Shown: piece after piece, positions 10,697 to 21,172 of the stretch
How the letters are laid out: the number at the start of each line of letters is the position of its first letter
Position numbering within the stretch: position 1 is the stretch's first letter
Assembly: GCA_030295235.1 (NCBI GenBank)
Contig: AP026158.1
Coordinates: 186,001 to 250,000 of the forward strand
DNA length: 64,000 bases
DNA from: Fistulifera solaris
Taxonomy: Eukaryota > Bacillariophyta > Bacillariophyceae > Naviculales > Stauroneidaceae
Direction: 5' to 3'
Notes under the pieces: model-generated
Seen by the model: only the letters and a program-made list of their open reading frames with translations
What the model was told of the DNA's origin: nothing
Databases searched by the model: none
Position numbers and translations under genes: made by a program

Positions 10697-13251
10697 CTAC
10701 TCAGAACCACTAGGTACTGTACGATTGTCCACCAATTCAGTCGTCTCGGTTAATTCGGTAAAATCGTGATCTAACAAACGCTCGCTCATCATGGCGTCGC
10801 TGTCACTGTCGACGGCAACTACTGCAACTACTCGATGTGGACGACGTCGTTGCCTCCTTGGCTGTCGTGACGACAACTCAATGGACGGAGGTTGATACCA
10901 CCGTAAGAGTAGGCTACTCATTACCACACTAACCGAGCTCAATGCCATAGCAAGAGCCGCCACGGTAGGTGGAAGTCGTACGCGCAAGAAAGGATAGAAA
11001 ACACCAGCTGCCACCGGAATGCCCAAACAGTTGTATATCAAGGACCAAACAAAATTCCACTGAATCCTACGAAATATGGCGCGGCTCAAATCCAAGGCGG
11101 TGCACACGTCAACCACATGCCCTTTCACCAGAACTATGTCGGAGGCTTCATTTGCAATGGCAGCGCCCGTACCCAAACTTAACCCAACATCGGCCTGAGC
11201 CAGAGCAGGACTGTCGTTGATACCTATGAACATGAGAGCATGCAAGGTGAGGGACCTATACAAAGAAGAAATAAATCTTATCCTTTGCCATCCAAATCCT
11301 ACTCACCATCGCCCACCATCGCTACAACTTTTCCTTCTGCCTGCAGTGTCCGAACATGTTCTAGTTTCGTTGCGGGTAATGCTTCCGCAATGATACGGTG
11401 TTGTGGAATGTTTAACTTTCGACCTACGGCAGCAGCCGTCGTCGTATTATCTCCGGTAACCATCCAAACATCGATCCCCATTTCCGATCGAAGATACGCA
11501 ATGGCGGGGCTCGCATCTTCTTTGATTTCGTCGACAATGCCCAGTATTGCTTTCACAATTCCATTCAAAGCTATCAAAACCGCGGTTTTTCCTTCTTCTT
11601 CTAACGATTGCATACACTCTTCCGCGACAAATGTTAAATCGTAATTGTGCATTTCGGCAAAGGCACGATTTCCCACGGCAATCAGTGTGTTCCCAAATCT
11701 ACCCCATGCACCTCTTCCAGTGAAAGAACGAAAGTCGGAAGGCTGCTCCAACGGTTCCTCCTCTATATATTCCTCGCCGAGCTTTTCTTCGGCAAATTTG
11801 ACAATCGCCTTCGCGAGTGGATGTTCTAATGAACGTTCGAGCGACGCCAAAAGCCAGAAAATTTGATTTTCGTTGGTTTGCTCCTTGTCATCCAATTTCA
11901 AGAAATCGGATACAACAGGCTTGCCCTGTCAACAAAAATTGAGTTTATCGAAATAAATACAACCGTGACTAGCGGATAAAAACCATTTCCACTTACTTTG
12001 GTCAAAGTCCCCGTCTTGTCAAATACGACCGAATCTACCGTACTAGCTATTTCTAACGATTCCCCTCCTTTCAACAAGATCCCCACTTTGGCCGAAACAC
12101 CGGTCCCTACCATGACAGCGGTAGGCGTCGCCAACCCCAACGCACACGGACACGAAATGACCAAACACGCGATCGCAAACAGAATACTAAACGTCATGGG
12201 ATCCTCCTCCGCATACCATGAAGAGGGGACGACGTGTGTCGAACAAAGGGCGTACCACACCAAAAACGTCACGACGCTGATGGAACATACCACCGGCACA
12301 AAGAGCGCCGAGATTGAATCCGCAAAGGTTTGGATGGGGACCGTACGCGTTTGCGCATCGTGTACAAGCTGCACAATTTGCGCCAATGCCGTTTGGGCTC
12401 CCACTCCCGTGACTTGACAAAACGACGCCCCCTCCGATCCAGTCTCGACGCACACTGTTCCTCCCATTACCGACGAGCCGATGGTTTTGAGTACGGGTAT
12501 GGCTTCCCCGTCACCATACTTTCATCGACACTCATCTCACCAACTAACACCATTCCATCCGCCGGAATGGATATACCCTGGATGACTTTGACAATATCAC
12601 CGGCACCAATGTTTTGAATGGGTACAATCGTTTCTCGATACGGATCACGAGAAGGATCAAAAGGAGCCGTAGGAGAAAGGGGCGTCACTTGAATGGCTGT
12701 TTTCGCTTGCAATTCCAGCAGTTGCGTCAATGCCTGACTGGTCCTACGGACAGCCAAGGCTTGCATCCATTTCCCACCCAACACAAAACAGATGAGAACG
12801 GCCGACGTTTCAAAGAAATGAGCCGCCATAATATCTCCCGTCAGCACACCGACCACGGCATATGAATACGATGCCGTCGTGCCCAGTACAATCAATACAT
12901 CCATTCCAGCCCGTCCCGCCACACATACGGCCAAGAATGCTCCCCGATAAAATTCCCATCCCGAAAGGAATTGCACGGGAGTGGCCAGCATCCATAAAAC
13001 GAGTGCTTCTAGTGGCATTTGCAAATGCAACACTTGAATAGGACGCTGCAAGATGGGGAACCAATGGTGTGGAAGGAACATGGTTAAAGCTAAAATGGGT
13101 ATTGTCCCCATGAGACTCCACAAAAAGGCATTCCGACGCCCTTGTACCTTTTCGGCTTGTCGTTGTTGCAATTGTTGCCATCGTTCTTCCATATCATCAA
13201 AGGTATTTCTAGGAGTTTGCTGTTGTTGTTGTTGCTCGTCAGGCTCAGTAC

Positions 13252-13282
<31 letters not shown>

Positions 13283-13675
13283 AATGTTGTCGTGAACGGT
13301 GTGAGACGAATTTTCCAAAATGGCAACCACTTTTTCGACAGAATATCCGACAGCTTCAATCGCTTGTTGGATCCGCCGAGTCATCCGGTCAGGTGGATGG
13401 TATGTTGCGGGCCACGTGATAGTGGCGATATCTGTCGCCAAGGAAATGGCGACGGTTGAAATTTCGGGTATTTCGTGTCGAATCGATTGTTCAATGGTAC
13501 CACTGCAGACCGTACACGTCATACCATGAATCCAAAATTCGGCGCGATTGTAGTATTGTGTTGTTCGAACGAGATCTTCGATGTCACCGATGTGTTGCGG
13601 TGTTGTTGTTGTTGTTGTTGTTATTGTTATTATTTCTTCATTGATGAAATGTGTCGATCGTTCCTCTTCTGACAT
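10697..13675 (-). CDS. Copper-transporting P1B-type ATPase
   Basis: Pumps Cu+ across a membrane using ATP. One N-terminal heavy-metal domain (GMTCTVCSG), then Asn, Gln and Thr runs, paired membrane helices, DESMVTG, the ion-site CPC in SCPCALGLATPTA, phosphorylation site DKTGTLTK, SLEHPLAKA, MVTGDN and GDGINDSPALAQADVG. The last two helices carry YNCLGIP and MALSSVS, the Cu+-selective signatures. Exons, reading down the minus strand: 13675-11997, 11925-11307 and 11223-10697; introns 11926-11996 (71 bp) and 11224-11306 (83 bp) are GT-AG and keep frame. A shift at the CCCC run 12506-12509 (GGGG on the coding strand) is resolved by one more base, giving VTGEAIPVLK. The start could also be the upstream Met at 13702. 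Plastid, Golgi or plasma membrane location is not decided. Confidence 0.93.
13250..13282 (-). repeat. Poly-Asn codon repeat in Cu-ATPase
   Basis: Trinucleotide run, GTTGTT on the + strand, encoding about ten Asn after the metal-binding domain. A Gln run lies next to it (13220-13236) and a Thr run near the start (13600-13630). Such runs expand and contract by slippage and link the metal-binding domain to the membrane part. Confidence 0.8.
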
Positions 13676-13702
13676 CTTTTGTTGAACGATTTTACACACC
13701 AA

Positions 13703-14158
13703 AGAAAGAAAGAAACAAAGCGAAAGATGGTAATTATATTCTTAACGCGAAGGAATAAATAATAATGATATCATTTCACAAAACAACGCACAACGCGTTT
13801 CGACTGTTGGGGGTCCTTCGCTCCACATTCTGGTACACACCTTCCTCCGAGCCGTCGTGATGAACCACCTCTCTCTACAAAGGAAGAGTAGGCACAATTT
13901 GCAACACTGGTTCTCCCTTGTACACAAAGACTCATATCAACATCTTTTGGAAATAAGTATATGACACTCACAATGGAATGGAAGCTTGTATTTTTTTTTA
14001 ATCGTCAACCAACCAATGACATCTATAAATAATACTCCGTAATAACGATCATTGTATTTTTACACGGGTATAATTGCGAGCTTGGATGATACAACCCTTC
14101 TTATACATCATTGCCTTTTCACCTATAAAAGAAACAAGGAACGAATTGACCGTCAAAC
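13703..14158. promoter_or_regulatory. Divergent promoter region, Cu-ATPase and Cys-rich protein
   Basis: A 456-bp spacer with no gene. Poly-T at 13990-13999 and an A/T-rich patch around 14020-14060 lie near the start of the Cys-rich gene. The short minus-strand frames here lack any protein-like signature. Confidence 0.4.
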
Positions 14159-15118
14159 ATGAATACTGTCATGAGGATACGAAGCAACAAGAATACAAAA
14201 GGCACCCGAAGAATTATCATCACCATCATCATCATGATGTTCCGGGCACTACTGCTACTCATTTGGTTGCCTCTCGGGGAAAGCCAACGATGGACTACCA
14301 AGATTCGCGCACTCCAACAACAACAACAACAACAACAACACAATCATAATTCATCGTGTTCCTTTGAAGATCTCTTTGCCTCTGTTTGTTCTTTAGAAGA
14401 CTATTGCGCGAGTCTGACTCCGATCATGGCCAGTTGTTCTGGTGATATTAGTAGTGAATGGTTTATTCTAATTCAAATGGAAGAAGTTTGTTTCGAGACG
14501 GAACTCCGAGAAAGTAGTTTTCCACGACACTCTCCCAATGCGACCGTTCCTTTACCTGACCGCGGGTTTTGTTCTCTCGAAAGTGCCTATTTCCATTTCC
14601 GCGGAGCCATTTTGGAAAATGCGCAGCGTCAAGAGATTATTACACATCCTGTCAAAGGATTATTGCAACAAGTCATTTGGTATCAACCGTGTGACGATTC
14701 GGTGGCCGATTCCTTTTTCGGACGAGGCTATTGTGCCGATCCTTGTCCACAAACGGTATTACAAGGATCGTTGATGTGTCATTCGCAGTGTAAAATGTGT
14801 CTCGACGACGAATCAACACCACAAATCTTGGATTGTTCCAATATACATCCGGCACTCGTGGAAACATGTGGTCAGGAAGAATCCTTTACGAGGGCTTTTT
14901 TGCAATATCTGAACAATGAAACGAGCAACGATGATAGTTTTTGGTCGGATACGAGTCGTCGTCACGAAGAGCCCGTATTGGAAGGAGACGAATCCTCCTC
15001 GACAACCACGAGTAGTTCTGCGGAACAAAGTCATGTTTCGTGGGCTATTGCACTATCCATTATCGCCTTTCTACTTGTAGATGGCATCCGCATCTTCGAA
15101 AATCAGCAACGATTTTGA
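14159..15118 (+). CDS. Secreted or membrane Cys-rich protein of unknown function
   Basis: Not recognised. The N-terminus has a strong hydrophobic signal (MFRALLLLIWLPLGESQ); the ATGs at 14234 and 14237 would place it at the start, while the frame opens at 14159. A Gln run from CAA repeats (14314-14340) and a His/Asn patch follow. The main domain of about 190 residues has roughly 15 cysteines, including CSLEDYC, RGYCADPCPQ and MCHSQCKMC, and N-glycosylation sites, typical of a disulphide-bonded exterior domain. Near the C-terminus a Ser/Thr-rich stalk leads to one hydrophobic helix (VSWAIALSIIAFLLV) and a short tail, so it is probably a type I membrane protein. Single exon. Divergent from the copper ATPase; a role in metal binding would be a guess. 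Confidence 0.75.
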   Translation: MNTVMRIRSNKNTKGTRRIIITIIIMMFRALLLLIWLPLGESQRWTTKIRALQQQQQQQQHNHNSSCSFEDLFASVCSLEDYCASLTPIMASCSGDISSEWFILIQMEEVCFETELRESSFPRHSPNATVPLPDRGFCSLESAYFHFRGAILENAQRQEIITHPVKGLLQQVIWYQPCDDSVADSFFGRGYCADPCPQTVLQGSLMCHSQCKMCLDDESTPQILDCSNIHPALVETCGQEESFTRAFLQYLNNETSNDDSFWSDTSRRHEEPVLEGDESSSTTTSSSAEQSHVSWAIALSIIAFLLVDGIRIFENQQRF

Positions 15119-15347
15119 CGCGATCGTACGACTAGCGTCTACTACGTAGAATCGTGCATTGAAGAAAGACGGAGAATCATCCTCTATTCACACGAGTTCT
15201 GGAGAAAACACTATTTCCTCGGCGGTATTAGCATACACACGCATTTTCGAAAAAGCAACAGGTTGATACTATCGTACGACTATTCTAGCATCCAATATGA
15301 TATCGTGTCTACTATCAATTTAGCCATTGTGCGGCGACATCATTCTT

Positions 15348-17132
15348 TTAAAGAACCAACGCCAACAACATGGATGCCATACCCCAAATGGCCATATGGG
15401 TGCTCGCCGAGGACGATTCACCGACGGGAGGAGGAACACTGGGTCCCGTGGCGGGTGGAACCGTGGTACCATCAGACGGACTCGGGGCCGGAGTATCACC
15501 ATCATTGGTGCCCGATGTGGTAGGCACAACCGTTCCAAAGGCTGGAGTGGGAACATCCGATTCACCGTCATCTCCCATCGTGGGAGCCAAAGTACTGTCC
15601 GAAGTCGGTGCCAAAGTCGGGGCCGGTGTGGCGGCAAAGTTCTCACCAAACTGGTACGCCGAAATTTGTCCCAACACATCGGCCGCATACACAATTGTAC
15701 CACGTCCATTCATAGCGATATCACCATAAACACCACCCGTGACATTGACGGTCCATTCCAACTGTCCCAAGTTGCTCACGGGGACCATGTAGACTCCACC
15801 ATCGGTCGAAACGGTTGCTTGTGTGGCATAAATGATGAATTGCTGATCTTGCGTCAACAAAAGACGTGACGAAACCAAATCGGGAGTCGTGGCGACATTC
15901 ATGTTGCTGTAATCGTACGACATGGACCAGATTTGGGGAGCCGCACCGACACCGTACACTGTGGGTTGGACCGGGTCGCTGCTCAAGGTGACTTGAGCAC
16001 GGGGTCCTGGTAGGCTGGAGCGGGTCGATCGGCGCGATCAAAGGTGGCACGACCGGTGCGGCCACGCGAAAAGTACGTACGGGCCAAGGGTGCTTCTCCG
16101 AGGTAGCAATCCGTCGTGGCCTTGGAGACTGTCCAGTACATGCTGAGACCTCCGTTGGTCAAGACGGGACCCGTGGTGGTGTGAAAGTCGGTACGACTGC
16201 CCATGGGAGCAAAGCTCAATCCCTGTCCATCTCCCATGTATTCCATGGGGAATTGAAAGACAAAGACTTGACCGTCCGTTTCGGCAATCGATGTCGCCGT
16301 GCGGGGAGTATCCCACGCAAAGAAAAAAGACATCGTTGGTGTTGTTGGCACCACCATCGTACCAGCCCGCCGTGGGATTGTGGTAGAAACCAATGGGAGA
16401 AAAGGGACGGGCAACGGCAACAGTGCCGTTGGCACCACTTTCTTGCGAGGCATAATTTTCGGAAAAGATGGGTTCCAGGGGAGCACCAGGTTGCAAGCCT
16501 GCCACCGAAAAGATGGACAAGTATCCTTCCAGGGCATCCACATTGTGCGTGACGAGGATATGAGCTCCGTCACTGTCTGTGACGGGAGTTCCGGCAGCAA
16601 TACCTTGCAATGAAGCAGACTGGAAGATGAGAGCACCTGTCGGGTCGACGGCAATCACACGACTGTCAAGAAAACAAAAGAAAGTGAGAGAATGAAAAGA
16701 CGGCAGCAACACCACCACCACCACCACCACCACACATGATAATGAGAAGACTCACGTAGTGGCCAAGGGACTGTTCGTCTTATCGGTAGCGCCATCCGCA
16801 ATCGCATAGACCAAATAAGGACGAGCGCTGCGGTAGTTAAAGGTGACACCACTCCAACAACGAATGGAAAAACCGAGATTTTCGGGGACAAAGGTCCACA
16901 AGACGGCACCCGTCGTTGGTTCAAAGGCTCGCAAAGTACCATCCGATGATGTCGAAACAATCATCTTGTTGTCGGGAGACAAGTAGATACCATTGCCTTG
17001 CAAGACTCCGGCGGCCGTGTCATCGGTCGTTCGTCCCGACCACAACACCGTCGGATCAAGGTAGTTGAAATCTTGAGCCTGTACGAAGGAACTCAAAAAG
17101 AGAAGAAGAAAGCTCAAAGAGAGTTTCATCAT
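15348..17132 (-). CDS. Secreted PQQ-repeat-like beta-propeller protein with GPI-type tail
   Basis: Starts with a clear signal peptide (MMKLSLSFLLLFLSSFVQAQ). The body repeats beta-propeller strands such as DGTLRAFEPTTGAVLWTF, RVIAVDPTGALIFQS and GQISAYQFGE, the W-type motif of PQQ-like (pyrrolo-quinoline-quinone type) repeats. A Thr/Pro linker with PTLAPT units follows, then a hydrophobic end (MAIWGMASMLLALVL), the layout of a GPI-anchored wall or surface protein. Exon 1 17132-16756, intron 16663-16755 (93 bp, starting GTGAGT), exon 2 16662-15348. Two shifts, at AAAAAA 16323-16328 and GGGG 16001-16004, cancel each other and sit in runs. Enzyme activity cannot be claimed: no cofactor residues were identified. 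The stalk resembles that of the M11 protease at 48858. Confidence 0.78.
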
Positions 17133-17778
17133 GGTTGAAATACTGGAAACAAATAATACGAATCAAATACTCTGCAACGTCCACCAAGTCGTATTGTGTG
17201 TTGATCGTTTCGTCCGTCGAAATGTGAATCTTTGGAGGGAGAGAAAAACACGATGTTGCACACTTTCGTCATCGATCGAGTGTACGGTTGAACGGATGCT
17301 GAAACGGTCCGGTGCTTCTAAGTATTTCTTCCGTGCCGACGCAAAGAACATTCCCACGATCCATTTCTGTACAATCCACTCCGGCCACGCTTCGGACACA
17401 TATCTCGTATAGTTCTTTGACAACGGATGTCGGCCAACTCTTAGTCCATGACTCAAACGGATGGGAGTCTCCACAGCCTCATACTCAACTGTAGGGTTGG
17501 ATATGGATACTTAAAACGCACCACCAATCAGTCCCGCCGCGTGTAATAGGGGTCCACGCTTTAAGCTTCGGGCGGTCCTTATGAAGCGTGCGCGAATGAC
17601 AACACGAATAATGCCCTTCTCTGGGAATATTCGTATCCCCTACTTATCCACAAAATAAAATTCAAAAGACAATCAACAGATCAGTAAAATCCTAATGAGA
17701 GTCTTAAGACTCTAACTATATTGAAGCAGAAAGTATAGTATGGAATGACGTTGTTTCCCTGATTTGTCGCAACGCACA
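17133..17778. other. Intergenic, upstream of the beta-propeller gene
   Basis: No gene seen in about 650 bases. It contains the promoter of the minus-strand beta-propeller gene and the 3' end of the PAP gene. Short frames on both strands overlap each other and show no domain. Confidence 0.4.
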
Positions 17779-18354
17779 TCATGGTTCGGCCGTACAGATC
17801 AACAAATCATTGCGACTATTGATATCCATCCGAAGATCTCCATCTAAATAGAGAGTATCAAACCATCCTTGACCGATGGGAGGAATGCTATAAACGCCCC
17901 ATCGCCCTAAATCCAAGGTGGCTTGAGAAAAGACAAAATTAGTTCGTTTTCCCGCTCGATTGGGGATCGACAAGATACCCTGGACGCCCAACGATCCACC
18001 TTTCACAAAAGGTATACAATTTTCGAGACGATTTCCGTCGATGATTTGATAGATTGATCCGGGTAGACTCCAACCTTGATCGCTAAAAAAATTAATTTCG
18101 TTTTCCGTCGTATATTGCAATTTCCATTTCTTTTGTAAAAGGGGTGATGCGGCTGTGGCTTGGACGGGTGACAGTGGTGCTAATTGTTCCACCAAGGACT
18201 CAATGGTAGCGCGTTCGGGTCTTTGACGGCATGTTTGTAGTAATTGTTGTTTCAATGGCTCCGTGGCTGACACGCGTTGCAGCCAGGCGTGGGCAAATGG
18301 TCGAAAAATGAAATTCCCGACAAGAAAGAAAGTTACAAATCTTCGAGAGGGCAT
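17779..18354 (-). CDS. Plastid lipid-associated protein, PAP/fibrillin
   Basis: PAP/fibrillins coat plastoglobules and thylakoid margins and bind lipids. I prefer the ATG at 18354 (MPSRRFVTFFLVGNFIFRPF, signal peptide, cleavage near AHAWLQ) over the longer frame from 18489, whose extra residues are an Asp run. The domain shows ERATIESLVEQLAPLSP, LLQKKWKLQYTTENE, and the C-terminal WFDTLYLDGDLRMDINSRND, which is the conserved end of the family (LDxDLRIxR). About 190 residues, single exon, no frame problem. Its role in the plastid is inferred from the family and the presequence. It is divergent from the HMG gene at 19376. Confidence 0.85.
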   Translation of the reverse strand: MPSRRFVTFFLVGNFIFRPFAHAWLQRVSATEPLKQQLLQTCRQRPERATIESLVEQLAPLSPVQATAASPLLQKKWKLQYTTENEINFFSDQGWSLPGSIYQIIDGNRLENCIPFVKGGSLGVQGILSIPNRAGKRTNFVFSQATLDLGRWGVYSIPPIGQGWFDTLYLDGDLRMDINSRNDLLICTAEP

Positions 18355-19375
18355 TTCAGTTTGACTGTGCCGTTCGAAACAAAATGACAGAGTGAGTGTC
18401 GGCTTTCGATTCCCATGGTGAGGGAAATAATAAAAATCATTATCATCATCATCATCGTCGTCTTTTTCGTCTTTTCCTCCGATCTTCAAACAAAAATTCG
18501 CTTGTCGCAGCAGTATTGAAGTTGACCTTTGCCAATTGTAGCAAAAGACAGACGGCGGACTTCACTGGCTACACTATGCAGTGACTTTGTAACGAATGTG
18601 CGGTGACGTAGGAAGTTCCAAATATCTAGCGAAGCCCCAACCCCCGACGTCCCTTATAGTTCTTCTTTGTACAAATCGATATCATTTCCTTGTACTCATG
18701 AGTATCTAAAATGTCCTGATGACACTAGATGTCAGCGTACCGGTACTCAGCTATGTAAGTAAGAGGCAGTTCGCCGGTTCGCCGCATTCTGCTTAGCGGC
18801 GGAGAAAGATGCATGATTGGCACTGTACAGTAGAGGCTTATATGGAGAAATATGTGGTGGTGGTACAAAATGGAACGGACGAGAAAGGTTTCCAGCCATT
18901 TCTGTAGACCGCAGTATTTGTCCTACGTGCTTTCAAGGCAACACGATGTCAAATGTCAAAAACAGCCGTCACAAAAGAGTTCATTTGGCACAAAAACACA
19001 AAAAAGACCTTGGTACTCTCCTCTATTTGTTGTCGCGTACTTTTCAGTGTCAACTTCTATCATCTCTTCTCTCTTCTTATCATTTTCATCGATCTACAAC
19101 TTCGAAAATAAAGTAAGTAATTATGGTGTGGTTGGTTAAAATGGATCGGAAGGGATTGTTAGTAGACAACGACAATGATAATCAATCACAACATGATGAT
19201 TGATGATCATCTTGCTTGAGTGCGCTGCGGTAACAATGAACGAAGGAATAATGTCGCATGACTTGTCGTTTGCTTTTTTAGACATCCAACAGGAAGATTG
19301 TTTGTCCTTCTCCTACATCTAGCTTTGTTCGTTCATCGAGCATCATGTAATATCTAACGCATCGTTATCAGAGAC
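18355..19375. promoter_or_regulatory. Divergent spacer between PAP and HMG-box genes
   Basis: About 1 kb with no supported gene. It has an ATC-type microsatellite at 18436-18460 in the 5' flank of the PAP gene and a T-rich stretch around 19040-19110. Two overlapping forward frames near 18817-19139 lack any recognisable domain. Confidence 0.4.
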
Positions 19376-20641
19376 ATGGCAGAATTCAACAACTACGAAG
19401 ACCCGTCGAACGACGACCTCATGCGCGCGCCGCGAAGGTTTAAAACCGCCTTTATCTTCTTTTCTTCGGCGCGTCACAAAGAGATGAAAGAAGAACTGGC
19501 TGCGGAGGGAAAAGCGGAAAAGGTGCGTTTCTCGGGTAGCTCATCTCCCACTGTTGCATGTGTCTCATTGTATAGCTCACGCAATGTCTTTTCTTTTTTT
19601 CGTTTGTTGCATTTCTTCGATTGCTTCGACAATCCGTTTCTTTATACAGACTACGACGATTGCGAAAGCTCTTTCGAAAGAATGGCGTGAAATGTCTCCG
19701 GCCGACCGCGCCGTTTGGGAAGCCAAATCAAAGATTGATAAGGATCGCTATGATGCGGAAATGGCCACCTTCAAGCAGCACCAGAAACTTCATAACACGG
19801 TCCCGGCCAAGAAGGCCAAGAAAGATCCCAATGCACCAAAGCGACCCATGTCGGCCTTTCTGGCGTTTTCGAATCAACGTCGTGCGGCTCTCAAGCGCAA
19901 GAATCCGGATGCCACCAACGCGGATCTCTCCAAAATGTTGAGTGTCGCCTGGAAAGAAGCCACGGACGAGTTCAAGGCTGAGTTCATCGAAGAAGAAGCC
20001 CGATTGCGTGCGCAATACAAGATTGATATTTTGGCGTGGCGCAAAAGAAGTCGGATGAAATCCGTTCGACCATTGGAGGGAACAAGAAACTCATGCAGAC
20101 GGCCTACACGGTCAAGCCGGATCCGTCGACGCGTATGAAAAAAGGAGCCGCTCCGCCGCAGCAACAGCAGCCGCCGGTGGTCCCAAACAACAACAGTGCT
20201 CTGAACAATGGCGGCATGTACAGTCTTGGCAATGTTGGTGGCTTTGGTCATCAGCAGGGTATGTTGAATGGCATGGGTGGCAGTCAGTTTATGGGTAACC
20301 ACTTTGGGCAATTGCAACAGCAGCAACCAGGATCGCAACAGTCGTTCTACAATACGGGATTTCAAGGCAACGGTCTCCAGGGTAGTTCCTTTCAAGGCGC
20401 TACCAATCCCGCCATGTACCAAGCCTTCCAGATGCATCCGCAGTTTGCCATGCAAACGCAACCGCACATGGGCGGAGGGCCCATGAATTTGTACGGCGGA
20501 CAGCAAGTTGGAATGCCTCAGGGCAATTACAATTACGGTTTGATGGGATTCTCGTCGGGCTTTGATGCTTATGGCGGTGGCGGAGCCGACAGCAATGCCA
20601 TGTATCTTCATCAGCAGCAACATCTTCACGACGGACATTAA
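19376..20641 (+). CDS. HMGB-type protein with two HMG boxes (paralogue 1)
   Basis: Chromatin architectural protein that bends DNA. Exon 1 19376-19522, intron 19523-19649 (127 bp), exon 2 from 19650. Box A runs from APRRFKTAFIFFSSARH to about DRYDAEMATFKQ, box B from DPNAPKRPMSAFLAFSNQRR to AQYKIDILAWRK. The tail is rich in Gly, Gln, Asn and Met, low-complexity and probably disordered. A shift at AAAA 20043-20046 is mended by one A (WRKKKSDEIRS, as in the paralogue) and the frame runs to 20641. The intron after AEK lies at the same place as in the gene at 23665, so the two arose by duplication. They point towards each other around the TMCO4 gene. Confidence 0.9.
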
Positions 20642-21172
20642 TTGGTGCATTGTGTGTCTTGCTTCAACACTTCGACGTCCTTGTTTTCGTTGTTCGACTC
20701 TTTATACTACTAGTAATATTGAAAGTACCTTTGTTCTATTAGCGTATTCTATGATGCTATTTCTTTGGGTTTTTTTGGCCCGCATTCTTTTCCCATGCTA
20801 GAGCACGGGACGACTCGAGCATCATCAACATGGACTTCTCCAGGATAAGCAGCACATTGGTGGCTGGAATCGATGTTGGTAGTGACCTTCTTTTGAATCA
20901 AAGGATCCTGGATAGGATGATTCGTCGCTCAGCTTCAACTGTATCTAAAATTTTAATAAGTAGTAGGAACATTGCACGACTGGATCTGAGTCGTGAAAGG
21001 CCAGGGTTGCGTTTTTGCATTATTTCTTCGTTTCTCTTATATTTCGATGTTCGATCGAAGCTGTTCCTAAGGTTTATTCACCATGAAAACTTCTTTAGAG
21101 TCCGTTGATGGATAATTCATTTGCTCTTTGGCTTCATTATCGAGTGTGCCTTTTTTGTAGCGATAAACAACG
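20642..21172. other. Intergenic, no gene seen
   Basis: About 530 bases between an HMG gene and the TMCO4-like gene on the same strand. A frame at 20830-21108 has no domain features. The region holds the 3' UTR of the first gene and the promoter of the second. Confidence 0.4.
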